Shown here: positions 1-12,260 of the stretch, piece by piece
How the letters are laid out: each line of letters starts with the position of its first letter
How positions within the stretch are numbered: position 1 is the first letter of the stretch
Source: Tetrapyrgos nigripes
Taxonomy: Eukaryota; Basidiomycota; Agaricomycetes; Agaricales; Campanellaceae
Assembly (NCBI GenBank): GCA_013368315.1
Contig: JAACJM010000024.1
Coordinates: 434,001 to 498,000 of the forward strand
Direction of reading: 5' to 3'
DNA: 64,000 bases
Made by a program: the position numbers and the translations under genes
The notes under the pieces: model-generated
What the model was told of the DNA's origin: nothing
The model's database searches: none
Seen by the model: the letters and a program-made list of their open reading frames with translations, nothing else

Positions 1-74
1 TTTCAATTTGCGAGGTTGTGACACAGAGCGCAACTTCCTTTTTTGGGTGACCGGATTGCCTAACGCGGCTTTCT

Positions 75-275
75 TTTTTTTTGTATCCCTCTTCTTTCTT
101 GCATTCACACGCCAAGCTCACAGCTCATATTGTGGCAAGAAGACCGCATACTGTCCTGGATATAATCGTATCTCCGATAGCACTTTGGTGAGCAAACCCT
201 TCGTTTGTGTCTCGAAAACTCGCGTTCTGAGCAGGTCACCTATTCGGCGCTCGCTGCACAGTCACATCCCATACT
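75..275. repeat. Diverged repeat, copy of the flank at 5205-5345
   Basis: This segment shares two blocks with the sequence just downstream of the phase-1 exon gene ending at 4945: one around the words TTTCTTGCATTCA and CACAGCTCAT, and one around CGCGTTCTGAGCAGGTCACC followed by a GCGCTCG/GTGCTCGG stretch. The blocks keep order and orientation but differ by point changes and a roughly 70 bp insertion here. It probably is the 3' flank of an upstream tandem copy that lies outside the window. Confidence 0.6.
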
Positions 276-1952
276 CAAGTCCCGGGGCCGTTCTTTTGAA
301 GAAGAGTAGAAAGACTACACATTCATTGTGGTTCATTCGAGTCAGGACAGATTGAAACAAGTCTTAGTCTGGTAGTGCGCAATCCTTGCTTTATCTTTTC
401 AAAACGCTGTATTCTGACACCAGCCGACTCATTTGCGTTCAGGGTCGACGAAGAAGACAATGAATATCCTGGACTTACTGCTCACCAACCTTAGCACGTA
501 CACTGCGGATGTCCACCATGTATCTCAGTTAGTACCGTCGTACAGGCTGAAGAAGCTGGTCAGAGTTTGGTGACTATGTCAACCCTGGCACGTCGTTCTC
601 CGTCCGTCATGTATACTCATTCTACTCGGCTCACGTCCCAGGGTGCTATCCACCAATCTGATGCAGCAAAATACTAGAGGCATCTCGAGGTACTATGACC
701 TAGGAGTGCACCCGTATCTAGTGGCGGTTGGTAGTACCAGGTAAATATTCCTATCAGCCATCATCGTTCCGAAGGAGCTGAATCAGTACACAATAGGCAC
801 GCACGAACGCTCTGAAGCACTCCTCCAAATGACCAGTTTCCCAGCCTTCCAGTCATGCTGTCAAAATCTCAATCCCGTCAGACCTCCCCCAGACAGACTT
901 GATGCTACCCTCGCTTAATCAATGCCGTTGCTGACCCATCGCGACAGAGCCTGATAGAGCGCCTTCCATACAGTTGTTTTTGGTTTCCTGTGTCTTGGAT
1001 CCAACATTCCTTTCCAGGCTTCCCCGGTGCCGTAGAGGCTGTAGAGTTGTGGGGAAGGCAAGCGCCTGTTGAACCTGATGCCGGCGCCTATGTGGTAGTG
1101 TACGTAACGGGAGAAGTCCCTGTCGCATGATGCTGTTACGGTGCAGAACAAGAATGGATGCTCGAACCAGGGCTACAGTCCCTGGGCCAGATAGCTGTGG
1201 ATGGGTTCCTTGTGTAGGCAGTGTATATCAACTTTGAGATCATCGCGATTTGGCTGCAGAGAAGGCTTCACAAGGTGTGCACTGGGTCAGTGTTTCAAAC
1301 CTACCGACGAGCTGACTGATGCTCAGCAAAGTAGATCAAAGGCCACTGTGTTTAACGCAGATGTCAGTATGGCTCAGGGTCCAAGTAAATGGTTGATCAT
1401 CTGCTACATAGGCGTGGTTCTGACTTTCTCTTCCAGAGCACCACGCAAATATCGGAAGTCTTGCGACCGAATCAGAACTACGAACTTGGTCTCAGGGTCG
1501 AAGCAGAAGTCTGTGCCTCCCATCATCCGGTCAGTTTTACCTTACGCAATCGCCAGGGCAACGGAGAAGAAACCAAAGACGTGGGCCAAGGAGTAGAGGG
1601 CCTCCATACGAGTTTGTGACTTTGGCTCTGCCTTACTTGTTACGACTAAGTATGTGAACAGAGGATCATTTTCCGCGTCAATAGGCCAGGTCAACCTTTT
1701 CACCGAAAGTACACAAGCTAACCTGGAGAACTTCTTATGCGGACTGTGTGTCAGTCTTGTATTTGGCTCTCCCGGGGCATACTCCCAAGGGTCAGTCAGT
1801 GTGTCCCCGTAGCTAGGCTACCTACAGTCTATTGATTATCTACGCAGACCTTCCAATATGGTGGCACGCTATGGGAGATGAATGATAAGGTTTCGAGTCA
1901 GTCCGAGATGTTCTTGTCTATCACTGTCTCGATGCTGACTCCTCTCAAACAG
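276..1952. other. Region without a confident gene; scattered coding traces
   Basis: No complete gene could be assembled here. A minus-strand reading frame at 915-1151 and a plus-strand stretch at about 1436-1620 (after an AG acceptor) have protein-like composition, and a further plus-strand exon-like piece sits at 1852-1890. They may be 5' exons of the gene ending at 4945, or remains of a neighbouring copy. No domain was recognised, so no product is proposed. Confidence 0.3.
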
Positions 1953-4945
1953 CCGGACTGGAGGAAGCCTCATCTGGGCCCTGGGGACAAGACGGCACCG
2001 ATAGTTCTGAGCCTCGGGCTGCCGGTATATCTTTCTATGTCACGGCCGAATGTGTAGGCGTCGAGATGCTAGATTGCCCTACACCTGGATTTCTGCAAGC
2101 TTTGGAAGGTATGCATGTTTTACGAAATACCTCTGACCTATCGTGTACTCACGTTTATGAACTCCAGTCATTCGTTCCTATCGCTCTCTCTAAGGGCAAC
2201 TGCATACTGGAGAGGCAGCGCCGTGTAGGATTGTATCAGAGTCGACCATCTCGTACGAAATATGTATGCAAAGCAGGCCACCGAGCACTTCCTCCCGAAC
2301 TGTCGTTTCACCTGTTTCTTTTTGGCCTTGTGCTCCTTTTCATACTGACTATATGATCCCAGCAGTCGGCGAAACTACCGACTCTGAGCTATCTTCGGAA
2401 CTCCCCAAGCCGACAACTATGACTTCCCTGTATCAGGGTATGTGTCGGACTTAAGTTGTATGTCGGAAATTACGAACCTTGCCCGAACATTAAATTACGT
2501 TAGTTAAAACGTTTCCTCCATTCTCCATTCCGTATCCTCATGGTTCCGTCAAGCGTGGTACCACTGGTCTATCCTATCCTCTCGTTCAGCTGCAGATGGA
2601 CCTGGGATGGGACCTAGCACGATTTTCCAGCGCAACCGAAATGATGGTAAGCACTTCCGTTCTTCGGGTCTTTCATTGCCATCTCAGACTTTTGCTTTTA
2701 ACCTAGTTTTCATAGTTCACACCAGACACAAACGTCTGGAGATCTAAGCACCCGACGGCGAGACATTGCAATGACTCTGGAATAAGGCGCTAGCTTGTAG
2801 AGCGCTCAACACGAGACAGCTGCTTATCCTAATCTCATGTTCAGGAATCGAGACCATCATCTCTTTTACCACCACGCAACCTAGTGGAGGTCATACCGAC
2901 ATCTTCAGCAACAGCTCCAACGTTCAAACACTGCGTTCTTCATTTACGGTCGCTGGTTCCGAAAGCAAAACAATTTTTGAAAGAGAATACGGACCGGATA
3001 ATTACGGATTTTCTCCACACACGCGTCCGCATTGGCAGGATGAAATGTCGAAATCGCACCCACCTTTGGCCGCAAATCAGTCGGAAGCAATCTTAGATGA
3101 AACCGATTCTGATCCTGGTGAGCAAATGCGACTGAGTTATCTTTCTTCCTTGTCCAAACCTAATCTAAGACGAGGAAGCGGTCGATGAACATGCAGGGAT
3201 ATCCATATTCGCGGATAGCACCAACGTCAACATGGTGAATTGCGATATAACCGCTATCAAGGCCTTGCAACATGTCCTGATCTTTTACAACCAAATGAAC
3301 CGAATTAGTACACCCAGTATGGGATATCGAGCTCTATTTTGCCCTAGATCATACGACAGGGTCGAGCTATACTGTTCCTTGGAACGTAAAAGACCATGTT
3401 GCTGAAACACTTGGGCGGCATAAGAATTCTGAGGTAACGAGTTTCAAAGTGGGGAAGTCTGCTTCCACATGCTATTTCCTTGACCATATCTGTACTTTGT
3501 ATTTGCTTTTTATAGGCATCACATTTGGACTGGACAAGGCTGTGAAGCTTCACGCTTCATGAGGCAACATAGGTTTGCAGTATTGTCAATTTCAAATTTC
3601 ATAACTTAAAACCTTGTTGATTTCTAGTAGCTGGCTTACCTCGCCACCCTCCCCACAACCCCAGGACCAGTACCATGCCTAAATCGAGAAAAGGATCCTT
3701 GTTGCTTCGTCGAAGCACTGGCCGTTCTTCTAGTGAAGCGCTTGGACAGGTGCATTTTTTCAACCGCAGCTACGAGCCTCGTCTGTCACAGGTCTCCACC
3801 CTTCGTACGGGAACGGACATTGACCGTGTTCAGCTCGTCCATCAGTCGCAACCTGGAGCAGCATCAAGTGAGTGGTTCTGGATCCTTTCCCTTGTTAATT
3901 GTGTCTTACATATATGCCACCTTGATAGATTTTCCTAGTCCAGAAGCCGGTCAAAGTAAGTAAGAAGGCTGGCTACTATCTCAGCGGCGCCGACGATGTT
4001 GTGTTTCCAGATTACCCTGCTCAAGACCCGAGGTTCTTGGTTCAGGACGAGAGACCTGGTGAGTGTATCCTCTTCCTCTATATCGATTTGGTTACCTCAT
4101 GACAGATTATGATAGCGTCTCAACGTAGAGATGCCAGCCACGGAGAGCGAGATGTGCATCTGTTTAGCGACAGTCGGCGTGCTGATGTCCGGGAAACGAC
4201 CTTTCATGTCAGTGACAGAAGCGAAGGGGCCATCGAAATGCCCTCTCAGCCTACCCCCGAGTACACACGGGCTCTACAAGGTTCATACCACTGATACAAT
4301 ACTTTCTTGTCGTCGGAACTCACTCAACCCTTGTATCCAGTCATCCTTGACCATCGTGCAAGAAATACGACGGGAGCTGTTCCGCCTGCCACTGGACCTG
4401 GTCAGTTGCCTCTTATTTTTGATGTCTTCTGCATGTTAAAGAATATATACGCAGTGCTCTCCATGACTGGACCAACTCAGCCGCCGTATGTTGTCACTGG
4501 ACCTAATGTTCCTGTGTATCATCAACCTGCTCACCCTACACATGGATATAGTCACAATTATGGTTCGAACGGTCAGTCAGCCATATGCATTCTAGAGAAT
4601 CACCGCTCAGGCTAGATATACTCAGGTGCTTACCCCGCTCCAAACTACCCACCTCCACCTGCAAACTACGCGCCTATGGGCAGCATGTACGCTTCAGATT
4701 ACGGCTCTCCGAGAGCAGATGGTCAACATGCTTCTCCCTCGGGTTCGCCTCCTCCACCTTATCCCCATCCTACGACTGGCCAACGTAAGTACTGCTATCC
4801 AAAGAACTAACCGCCATCTGCGGACAAATGATTGATCTCCATCTCCTCACGGCGGCGACCTGACCATCCAGGAAATGTCTGTTCTGCCGCGGAATTACTC
4901 GTGCTTGTTCCTTGCCTTTTGCTTTCGTTTCACTCGCTATCTTAG
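1953..4945 (+). CDS. Multi-exon protein of unknown function, Pro/Tyr-rich C-terminus (5' end unresolved)
   Basis: I do not recognise this gene, but its splicing is coherent. Supported exons are 1953-2024, 2366-2437, 2596-2646, 2845-3117, 3170-3316, 3631-3867, 3929-3955, 4011-4058, 4116-4280, 4341-4400, 4455-4571, 4626-4784 and 4872-4945 (stop). Each internal exon is a multiple of three and enters and leaves in phase 1, except where 2025-2365 and 2647-2844 may hide further exons. The protein starts acidic and Ser-rich, has a segment reading GISIFADSTNVNMVNCDI near the middle (reminiscent of short N-terminal motifs seen in several Agaricomycete orphan proteins; inference), then a basic Ser/Arg part, and ends with repeated PPY/YPPPP tracts and a short hydrophobic tail. 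The start codon was not found. A diverged copy of its 3' flank lies at 75-275. It may be non-functional, but the long run of in-frame exons argues for a real gene. Confidence 0.55.
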
Positions 4946-5687
4946 TATCTATTGCTATCACTTTTGCTATGGTATTTGTTTAATTGCTTTCTGTCTGCTG
5001 TCGCCCTAGTTGGCTATCTATTGGCATTGCTTTTCCTTCAGCTCCCAGCTCTACTTTACTTTCTATTATGATAGTTACCTATGTATATATGTATTTCTTA
5101 TATATGTGGCTGTTGTTGCAATCGTTGAACGCGCTCAGAGATTTTGTCGGACCCGGTGGAACTTACGTATTGCTTTCATGTATCAAACGCGTTAACAGTA
5201 AGAATTTCGTGTTGTTTCTTGCATTCATACACCAGCTTGAAGCCCACAGCTCATAGTCTCGAAAACTTGCGTTCTGAGCAGGTCACCTATTCAGCTTGGT
5301 TTCTCGGTGCTCGGTGCTCGGTGCGCAGTCACCGTCCCATCTAAGAGATAAAGACGGCAAGGGCTCGGACGCAATGGATTGGGAGTAGTCATTGCGGGAT
5401 TTGAGCAAGATTTGAGGGAGACGGGGTTATCTGATTTTGACTTTAGGATATCCCAAGCATTTCCGGGACAAATTTTTGGTCTTGATGACCTTGATAGGCA
5501 ATGGCTTGTATTGGAACTTTGGGGGTAGTTTTACAATGTATTTGATTTGTTATCATCCGTAGATGCAGGGATGGCACAAGCACACTTGAATGTATGTAGA
5601 CGGTGGCATTGAGCTGAACCACCGGCGGAGCAGTATCGCAACAAGCCATCCAAATCGACACGATGCAAGATGGCTCCTTACACCACC
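4946..5687. other. Intergenic, includes 3'-flank repeat
   Basis: This AT-leaning stretch separates two convergent genes, the phase-1 exon gene (stop at 4945) and the bisphosphate nucleotidase (stop at 5688). It holds the second copy of the left-edge repeat at 5205-5345, including a short GGTGCTC tandem. Nothing else is evident. Confidence 0.5.
5205..5345. repeat. Diverged repeat, copy of 75-275
   Basis: This copy shares the TTTCTTGCATTCA, CACAGCTCAT and TTGCGTTCTGAGCAGGTCACC blocks with the left edge, but lacks the middle insertion present there. It contains three near-perfect GGTGCTC units. Confidence 0.6.
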
Positions 5688-7103
5688 TTACACCCTGGCC
5701 TTCTCGTTCCCTTCCGAGTCACCGAACAACACCCGCTTAACCCCGCCCAACACCTTGCCATGAACATCCTTTCCCGCTGCAACGACGCCCCAATTATCTC
5801 CCAACGTCCTACCCAACCCAAAATCCAACTTTTCTCCTCTCGAATCGGTTACGACACCCCCTGCTTCTTCAATGAGTAACGATCCAGGTGCATGATCCCA
5901 GATTTTTTCAATGTAAGTTGCGCTTGGTCCGAGGCCGGTTGTTGGGAGACGGAGGTATACGAGGTTCGGCTGGGTGGAAGTGGAAGTGGGAGAGTCGTAC
6001 CGTCCTCTGGCTAAGACGCAGTATTTCGCTTGAGAGTCCATGCGTATGGGTTCGCTGACGTCTACTCCACCGCTACCAGCGCGAAGAACGTCGGCGATAC
6101 GAGACGCTGTTGAATGGGAAGAGTGAGCGGATTCGACGGATTCCAGGAAGACAATGGCAGAGGGACCGGCTGCAGTAGACGAGGATGAAGGTGTGATGGA
6201 TATACGTGTAGGTTTGGGTGCTGAGGAGTTGGAGTCGGAAACGAAAGGTATCTGCCAAGCGCCCTCCCCACGGACTGCGTAGGATATACATCCTTTACTG
6301 CCACCCTCTTCTCCGACGGGTAGATTAGGACACCCAATAACCCCAACCTTCACTTCCCCATCCACAATAAGTGCCAAACACACAGCATACTGCTCACCCC
6401 TCAAAAAGCCCTTGGTACCGTCTATAGGGTCAATACACCACATCCTTCCTTTCCTGCCACCTTCGTGATTGCCTCTATCGATCGCGTCTAAGAGCTGAGT
6501 GGGAGATTGATGATGAGAGGGGCCAATGCCCCATGACGCGTCTTCTATGACTGCTTCGCCATCGGAGGATGGGAACAACGGAATCAAAGGCGCTGTGAGT
6601 GCCTCGTTGGCCAAGGAAACGACACGTTCACGAAGGAGTGTTGCTTCGGGTGTATCGTGTCGGAGATCAGAGGCGTCTTCTTCGCCGACTATGGGATCCT
6701 CAGGAAATACGTTGTGAAGGATAGTGCTGATGAGTGCTTGGGCAGAAAAGTCGCCGACGGTGACAGGCGATTTGTCTCCTTTGACCAACTTTTCGCCTTG
6801 GACAAGTCGGTTGAAAACAGACGAAGTTAGTCCACAGGCTCGGCGGACCGCCGAAATAGCTACGGCTTTTTCACTGTCGTATGTCATTCTGCTCCTGTCG
6901 CTACAGTTGTCCTTCCGGGCAGTAGTGCGGTAATTCCTGGTGCGAACGCTTGTCCAAGTAGTTGCGCAACCGATATTTCGTCTGCTCGCTGCAAACACCC
7001 AATTCGCAAAGGGCTGAGATGAGATTAAAACCTGGGATGACTGGAAGGCAAGAGAAAGAGAAACGGAAGACACTGAGCAGGTTTTGAACCGAGTCTTGAT
7101 CAT
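5688..7103 (-). CDS. MET22: 3'(2'),5'-bisphosphate nucleotidase (HAL2/MET22 type)
   Basis: The enzyme removes the 3' phosphate of 3'-phosphoadenosine 5'-phosphate (PAP), a toxic by-product of sulfate assimilation. The family is Mg-dependent and inhibited by Li and Na. Counting from the internal ATG at 6887, the protein has 399 residues and shows the metal-binding signatures of the inositol monophosphatase fold: GEED at about 68-71, DPIDGTKG at 153-160 and a C-terminal WDHAPGSLLIEEAGG. Yeast Hal2 is 357 residues. The frame stays open to an upstream ATG at 7103, adding 72 residues rich in Arg, Ser and Thr with no acidic residue until about position 65, like a mitochondrial presequence. Both starts are plausible; 6887 matches the family start, the longer form is an inference. 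No intron is needed. It lies downstream of SPF1 on the same strand. Confidence 0.9.
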   Translation of the reverse strand: MIKTRFKTCSVSSVSLSLAFQSSQVLISSQPFANWVFAASRRNIGCATTWTSVRTRNYRTTARKDNCSDRSRMTYDSEKAVAISAVRRACGLTSSVFNRLVQGEKLVKGDKSPVTVGDFSAQALISTILHNVFPEDPIVGEEDASDLRHDTPEATLLRERVVSLANEALTAPLIPLFPSSDGEAVIEDASWGIGPSHHQSPTQLLDAIDRGNHEGGRKGRMWCIDPIDGTKGFLRGEQYAVCLALIVDGEVKVGVIGCPNLPVGEEGGSKGCISYAVRGEGAWQIPFVSDSNSSAPKPTRISITPSSSSTAAGPSAIVFLESVESAHSSHSTASRIADVLRAGSGGVDVSEPIRMDSQAKYCVLARGRYDSPTSTSTQPNLVYLRLPTTGLGPSATYIEKIWDHAPGSLLIEEAGGVVTDSRGEKLDFGLGRTLGDNWGVVAAGKDVHGKVLGGVKRVLFGDSEGNEKARV

Positions 7104-7526
7104 GACCTTCCTTTTTGGGGATGATAATCGATGACCGATTCACGCCAAGGTCCTTTATGCAAACACTGAGACTGAAGCAAGGTGAAAGATAAAAGAAAAG
7201 ATCAAAGTCTGTCGTTTCACCAAGTGAGCCCAGCCCGTACTTTGAGTCCTTCAAGATTCGGTGGTGTCTGCTGAAAGCGGTCATTTTTGCTGGCTCCTCA
7301 GCTCTTCGTCTCTCCAGAACTTCCGTTCATCGTTCAATTCTCGCTTTTCTTCCTCCCAGTGTCTCTCTCCAGGCCTGGACCTCCTCCGAGTCCTCACTCA
7401 TTTCAGGGGAAGGAACACATAGACGTCGGTAAATATACCTATTATTTCAAAGACCAAAAGTACATCTAATGAACCAGTCCAGCCTTGTAATGTAATAAAA
7501 TAAAGACAAAAGGTGTCTCACTCTCC
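7104..7526. other. Intergenic between SPF1 stop and nucleotidase start
   Basis: The spacer holds the promoter of the nucleotidase and the 3' end of SPF1 on the same strand. Pyrimidine-rich tracts are visible, but no further gene or clear regulatory site was identified. Confidence 0.4.
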
Positions 7527-10500
7527 TCACGCCGTCTTTTTCTCCTTCTCCTCTACCTTCCTCTCCTTCTCCTCCAGCGCCCTCCTCTTCTCCCTCCTCT
7601 CCCTTCCTCTCGTAACCATCTCCTTCGGCTCCAAATCCGCAAACAACCTCTTACACACAACCTCAATCAAGAAACACCCCACAAAATCAATCGCCATACT
7701 CGCAGTCAACTTCATCTTGAACGCGTCTTCCATTTCTACAATCTGCAACCACCGATTCAACTCGGGCATGAAATCGGTCGCACCGGAGAAGGCGACTGCG
7801 CTAGCACCGACGAGTCCATAATACAATGTGGGGTTTTCACGGATACCCTCTCGGAAAGGTCGACCCTGGTAGTTGATTGCAAAGGTGGAGACTTGTTGCG
7901 AGAGGCCGAGGAGGTAGATTGCAGTGTTTAGAAGGCTGGGTTCAAAGCTTGCTTCGAGGTCAATTTCGCCGGGACTGGTGATGATTGTGTCAATATCAGA
8001 AGTAACGATAGCAGATGGCAGGACGTACGGTTCATACGTATGTGATAGATTGGTGATGAACACCAACGTGGCAATATGAAGAGCAAACTGTAGCAAGATG
8101 GAGAGGAACACATAAAGATTGAAAATGTTGCCCAGTGGCCTCTCGCGAGACAATTTCTCCACAGGCTAAGATAAGACCGTCAGCAGATTCTCTACATAAA
8201 ATAGAGAAGAAATAACGCACCTTGGCCCGCGATATACACAGGAAACAGACAGACATCATCATGCCAGTGATAGTAACCTGGTAATCACCAAACTTGATAC
8301 CGTCAAGATACTGTACACTCAGACTGTATGCAGTGATCAAGCAGTTCAGGGCCAGAATCTTGTACATTTGTATGGTAGCGACCAGGGTGCAACGACCTTG
8401 ACGGATGATATGGGTGACTACAGCAATCTGAGTTCAAAGCGCAGGTCAATAAAAGATAAAGGCTTACCCGCAGAGACATGGGACAATTTCGAAGTAAACG
8501 GCGCGGCACAGGACGCGTCTCCAAGCTTAATCTTAGGCACCTCATCTTCGCCCTCCATCTCAGCCAATTTGTCCGTAATACCAGCGAGATCAAACTATCA
8601 CAAAAAAGAATGCGTTAGTTCCCATTCCCTCAACATCACAACTCAAAGTTGGCAAAACTCACCTTCTCCATCGGATTCCTCTGCCTAGCCACCATCTGAT
8701 TCGCCACCGCTTTCTGCTGCGCCGCAACCGCATCAGGGAACAAATGTGCAATAGCCGGAGGCACAGGCGGAGGTGCCTGATTAAACCTCGCTGAAATCTT
8801 CAACTGACTCTCATAAACACCTTTAATCCTATCAATCTTTTGCTTCTCTGCAATTTTTTGTAAATCCTCCGGAGTCCCATCGAGTAAAGCGATACCGATA
8901 TGAGCTTGTTTGAGTGCACCGACATCGTTAGTTCCGTCACCTGCCATGAGGGTGATGTAGCCGAGAGTTTTGAGTGTGGTGAGGATGTATTCTTTTTGGG
9001 AGGGGGACACGCGGGCGTAGACCCAGGTGTTTTGGACGAGGTCGTTCCAGTGAGGTTGGTTTTCGTATTGTTTCATGGCAGCTCCGGTGATACAGATGTC
9101 GTACTTTTCGAAGAGAGATTTGTCCAAGGGCTTTGAGGGGTCGACTGGGATCATCTTGCTTTCGTCGACAGTCCTCCAGAGAAGGTCTGTGACTCGGAGT
9201 TAATGGATTATGACATAGAAAAAGTAAGCAAATAATACACACCACGTTCATTCGCTGGGTTCTCCTTCAAATCCAGAATCAAAACATCCCTATCGACGAT
9301 TTCTACGGTTTTGGCAACATGTACAGCCGTCAAAGGATTGTCTCCTGTGATCATGATACACTTTATTCCACAACGGACGACTCAGCAAACACATCTAACA
9401 GGTAAAAAGGAAGCACACTCACTCTATGAGAAGAATCCGACAACATCTTCAATGCAGCTATCGCATCCGGCTTCAAAGGACAATGGAACACCAAAAACCC
9501 AACAAACTTCAAATTACTCTCAAAGTTGTCTCTAGGTGTTTTGTTAATCTGCCAAGCGTTTTAAAAAGGAAAAAAAAAAGTCAGTATCATCACCATAACA
9601 TAGGAAAAATCCACTGTGCAAACTAACCAGATCACCACCCATAGGCGGCATCTCCTTCATCGCAAGCGCCAGTACCCTACTTCCCTCTCTCGTATAGCCC
9701 TTATAAATCTCATCATAACCCGTAGGCACACTAGCCAACATGCCCTTAATCGTCTCAGGTGCACCTTTCATCGCAACCAACGTCCCTTGTCCAGCTACAG
9801 TGGAAATCGTACACATACGCTTGAGAGCAGAGCTGAATTGGAATCTTCTACGAATGGTGATGGTGGCTCTGTGTGTGCTGGTTTGGTTTGACATTGGTTG
9901 GATGACGTCGCCTGAAGAGAGGAAGTGGATATGAAGGTAGCGTCAGAGACAAAATAGCACTACAAAAGAATGAAGGAAATGAAGAAGACGAACCTTTCCC
10001 AACAGCCCAATCCATATTTTCCAGCGTTGTTTTCTCCATGGGATCACCGACGACCGCACCGTCATCCAATCGAACGAGAGCATGTGCAGCCGCTAAACAT
10101 AAGGTAGTGTCGCGCGAAACCTCCCGAATGTTGACCAAAGCCTTGGGGTTTTGAGGACTAAATTGCGGTTGGTTAGCTAATATTCTTTACGGTATATTCG
10201 AAGATAAATGAAGGTTACTTACTTCACCCCGGCAACACCTTCCAAAACCAAATTCTCCGCCGTAATGGTTCCAGTTTTATCAAAACAACATACATCGACA
10301 CGACCTGCAGATGGAATTCTGAAAGGTTCGGTGCAGAATATCGCTATAACGAAGCGATCAGTTAACTATTCTTGGTTTTTCATTCGGATGATACATACCC
10401 ATCTTGCTTAAAGCAACCAAACTGGTGTTCACAGCCAAAGATAACTCCATAGGGAGTTCCGGAGGAACTACACTGGTGATGATGAGGATACAGTCTAGTA

Positions 10501-12260
10501 GGAGCTTGCTCTTTTTCAAATCACGCTCGATACCTGGCAACTGATGAATTAGGACTGATCTAGAAGCAAAAGTATAAATGCATACCTTTGACCCAGACAT
10601 ACCAACTGGCGGCAATGGCGAAAATGAGTAGGAATCCGAGGAATAAGAAAGCTTCTAGGTTATTGGCAGAGACGCGTTCGGTGGAGAAGATCATTGTCCG
10701 AACCTGCAGATTTTATTAGAGACGACCGACAGGCTCAACAGAGATCTCAACGCACCAATTGTCCTTGTGCAGTTCCGAAACCTGTCCTCAGCACAACACC
10801 CAGGCATCCACCATCCGGAGTCTTCAGTGGAGGTTCAGCTATCCCATCAGACACTGACAGAATCCAACGTCAGAAGGACAGTCGAGCCAAAATGACATTA
10901 ACATACCAGCTGTAGAACCATTTGCCTGTAGAATCTTGGTACCACTGAACACAACCACACCCTTGTGTTGACCATCGACATCAAGACTGACACCGTGCTG
11001 CTGTTCCTCAATAAGAAGATCCGCGCCTTCCTTCACAAGTGGTGTACTCTCTCCAGAAAGCATAGCTTCGTTCACGATACACTGACCATGAAGAAGAAGG
11101 ATATCAGCAGGAATGGTCGTTTCGTCCGAATGTCCTGCTTTATCCTTCTCTTTCTGCTGTTCTTTGGCTTCTTTAGACTCTTGACCATTAGCCTTGGCCT
11201 TGTTATCGGCCTTGCGGTGATGTTCGTGATGTTGACGTGTAACACTGACGATGTCACCTGGAAGAAGCGTGTCGCTCGAGATTTTTTTCCATTTCCCGTC
11301 GCGGTAAACGGATATTTGGTAAGGAGTGACCGACATTGTGCGGAATTCGGTAAGAGTACGGACTCGCTGCAATGCGGATTAGATGAGGAATATGTGATGA
11401 GAGAATAGTACGCACCTGCCATACGACTGTGCACTCAAACACGACAAGCATGAACAGTGTGAAGAGACTGTACCAGATGTATTCGTCTAGACACCATAGG
11501 GCGACGCAGAAGATCTGAAAGACAACCATGAGCTCACGTTGGAAATGATGATGATGTTTTTACCTGGAACACAAAGAAAGGTGCTACAGCATGTTCCGAG
11601 AAAAGCTCAGTGAAGGAGGGAATAGGGATATTGAACTCGTTCTTTCCATACAACTCCTGCAGTTCTTCCACTTGTTTCGAGCTCAAGCCAAGTTTGGAGC
11701 CCTTTGGCTTGAGGAATGTGTTCAAAGGAGGCTTTGAGGAAGATGGATAGGGAAGCTTTTGGAAAACGACATTGTCCGAAGAGACAGAGGAGACGGTGTA
11801 CGTGTCGCGCTGGTAGTTGAATGTGTATGTCGAGACATCTGAAGGGACCTTTTTAATCAAGGGTACGATTTCGCCTTTTCCTTTGTGTACATCTGGCACT
11901 ATCCGTATGCAGTCTGCTTCTTGAGGTGACCAAGCCTGTTGTATGCATATTAGAAGTAAGTTGGAAAGACTAGACTCTGTTTGCACGAACCTTTCTAGTT
12001 TCCACCCAAGTTCTTATCCCTGTATTCCACCGAGTCGACAAAAAGCTCAATGCATGGCACATGAGCAGACTGGTGCAAGCCAGAAATGTCCACTCTTCGC
12101 TGACGAGCCATTGGTCATACTTGACGAAGTAAGCAAAGGCGAGAACTGGATAGAGAGAGAGAAAAGGAAGGGTGTAGACATAGTGATACCAGGGTATGGA
12201 AATGTGTAGACTGGCCCTAGTGATTTCGGGCGAGTCTACGTTTACTGTGACTCTCCCCAT
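7527..12260 (-). CDS. SPF1: P5A-type ATPase, ER transmembrane-helix dislocase (SPF1/ATP13A1)
   Basis: P5A ATPases sit in the ER membrane and remove mis-inserted or mistargeted transmembrane helices. About a dozen exons give a protein of roughly 1,200 residues. Diagnostic features in order are an N-terminal hydrophobic pair, the conserved [19 protein letters not shown] segment (about 11600), an actuator-domain SGES in MLSGESTPL (about 11050), the P5A signature PPELPMELS (about 10450), the phosphorylation loop [10 protein letters not shown] (about 10270) and the hinge [12 protein letters not shown] (about 8920). The start at 12260 was chosen because [13 protein letters not shown] directly precedes the conserved membrane-entry segment. 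A Lys/Glu/His-rich insert of about 37 residues interrupts the actuator domain between SVTR and IPADILL. The C-terminus is highly charged. It is divergent from eL38, with only about 163 bp between start codons. Confidence 0.93.

Noticed and set aside
1..355. Open frame at the left edge as a gene
   Set aside because: It lies over the 3'-flank repeat and its peptide lacks any pattern; the equivalent region at 5205-5345 is non-coding.
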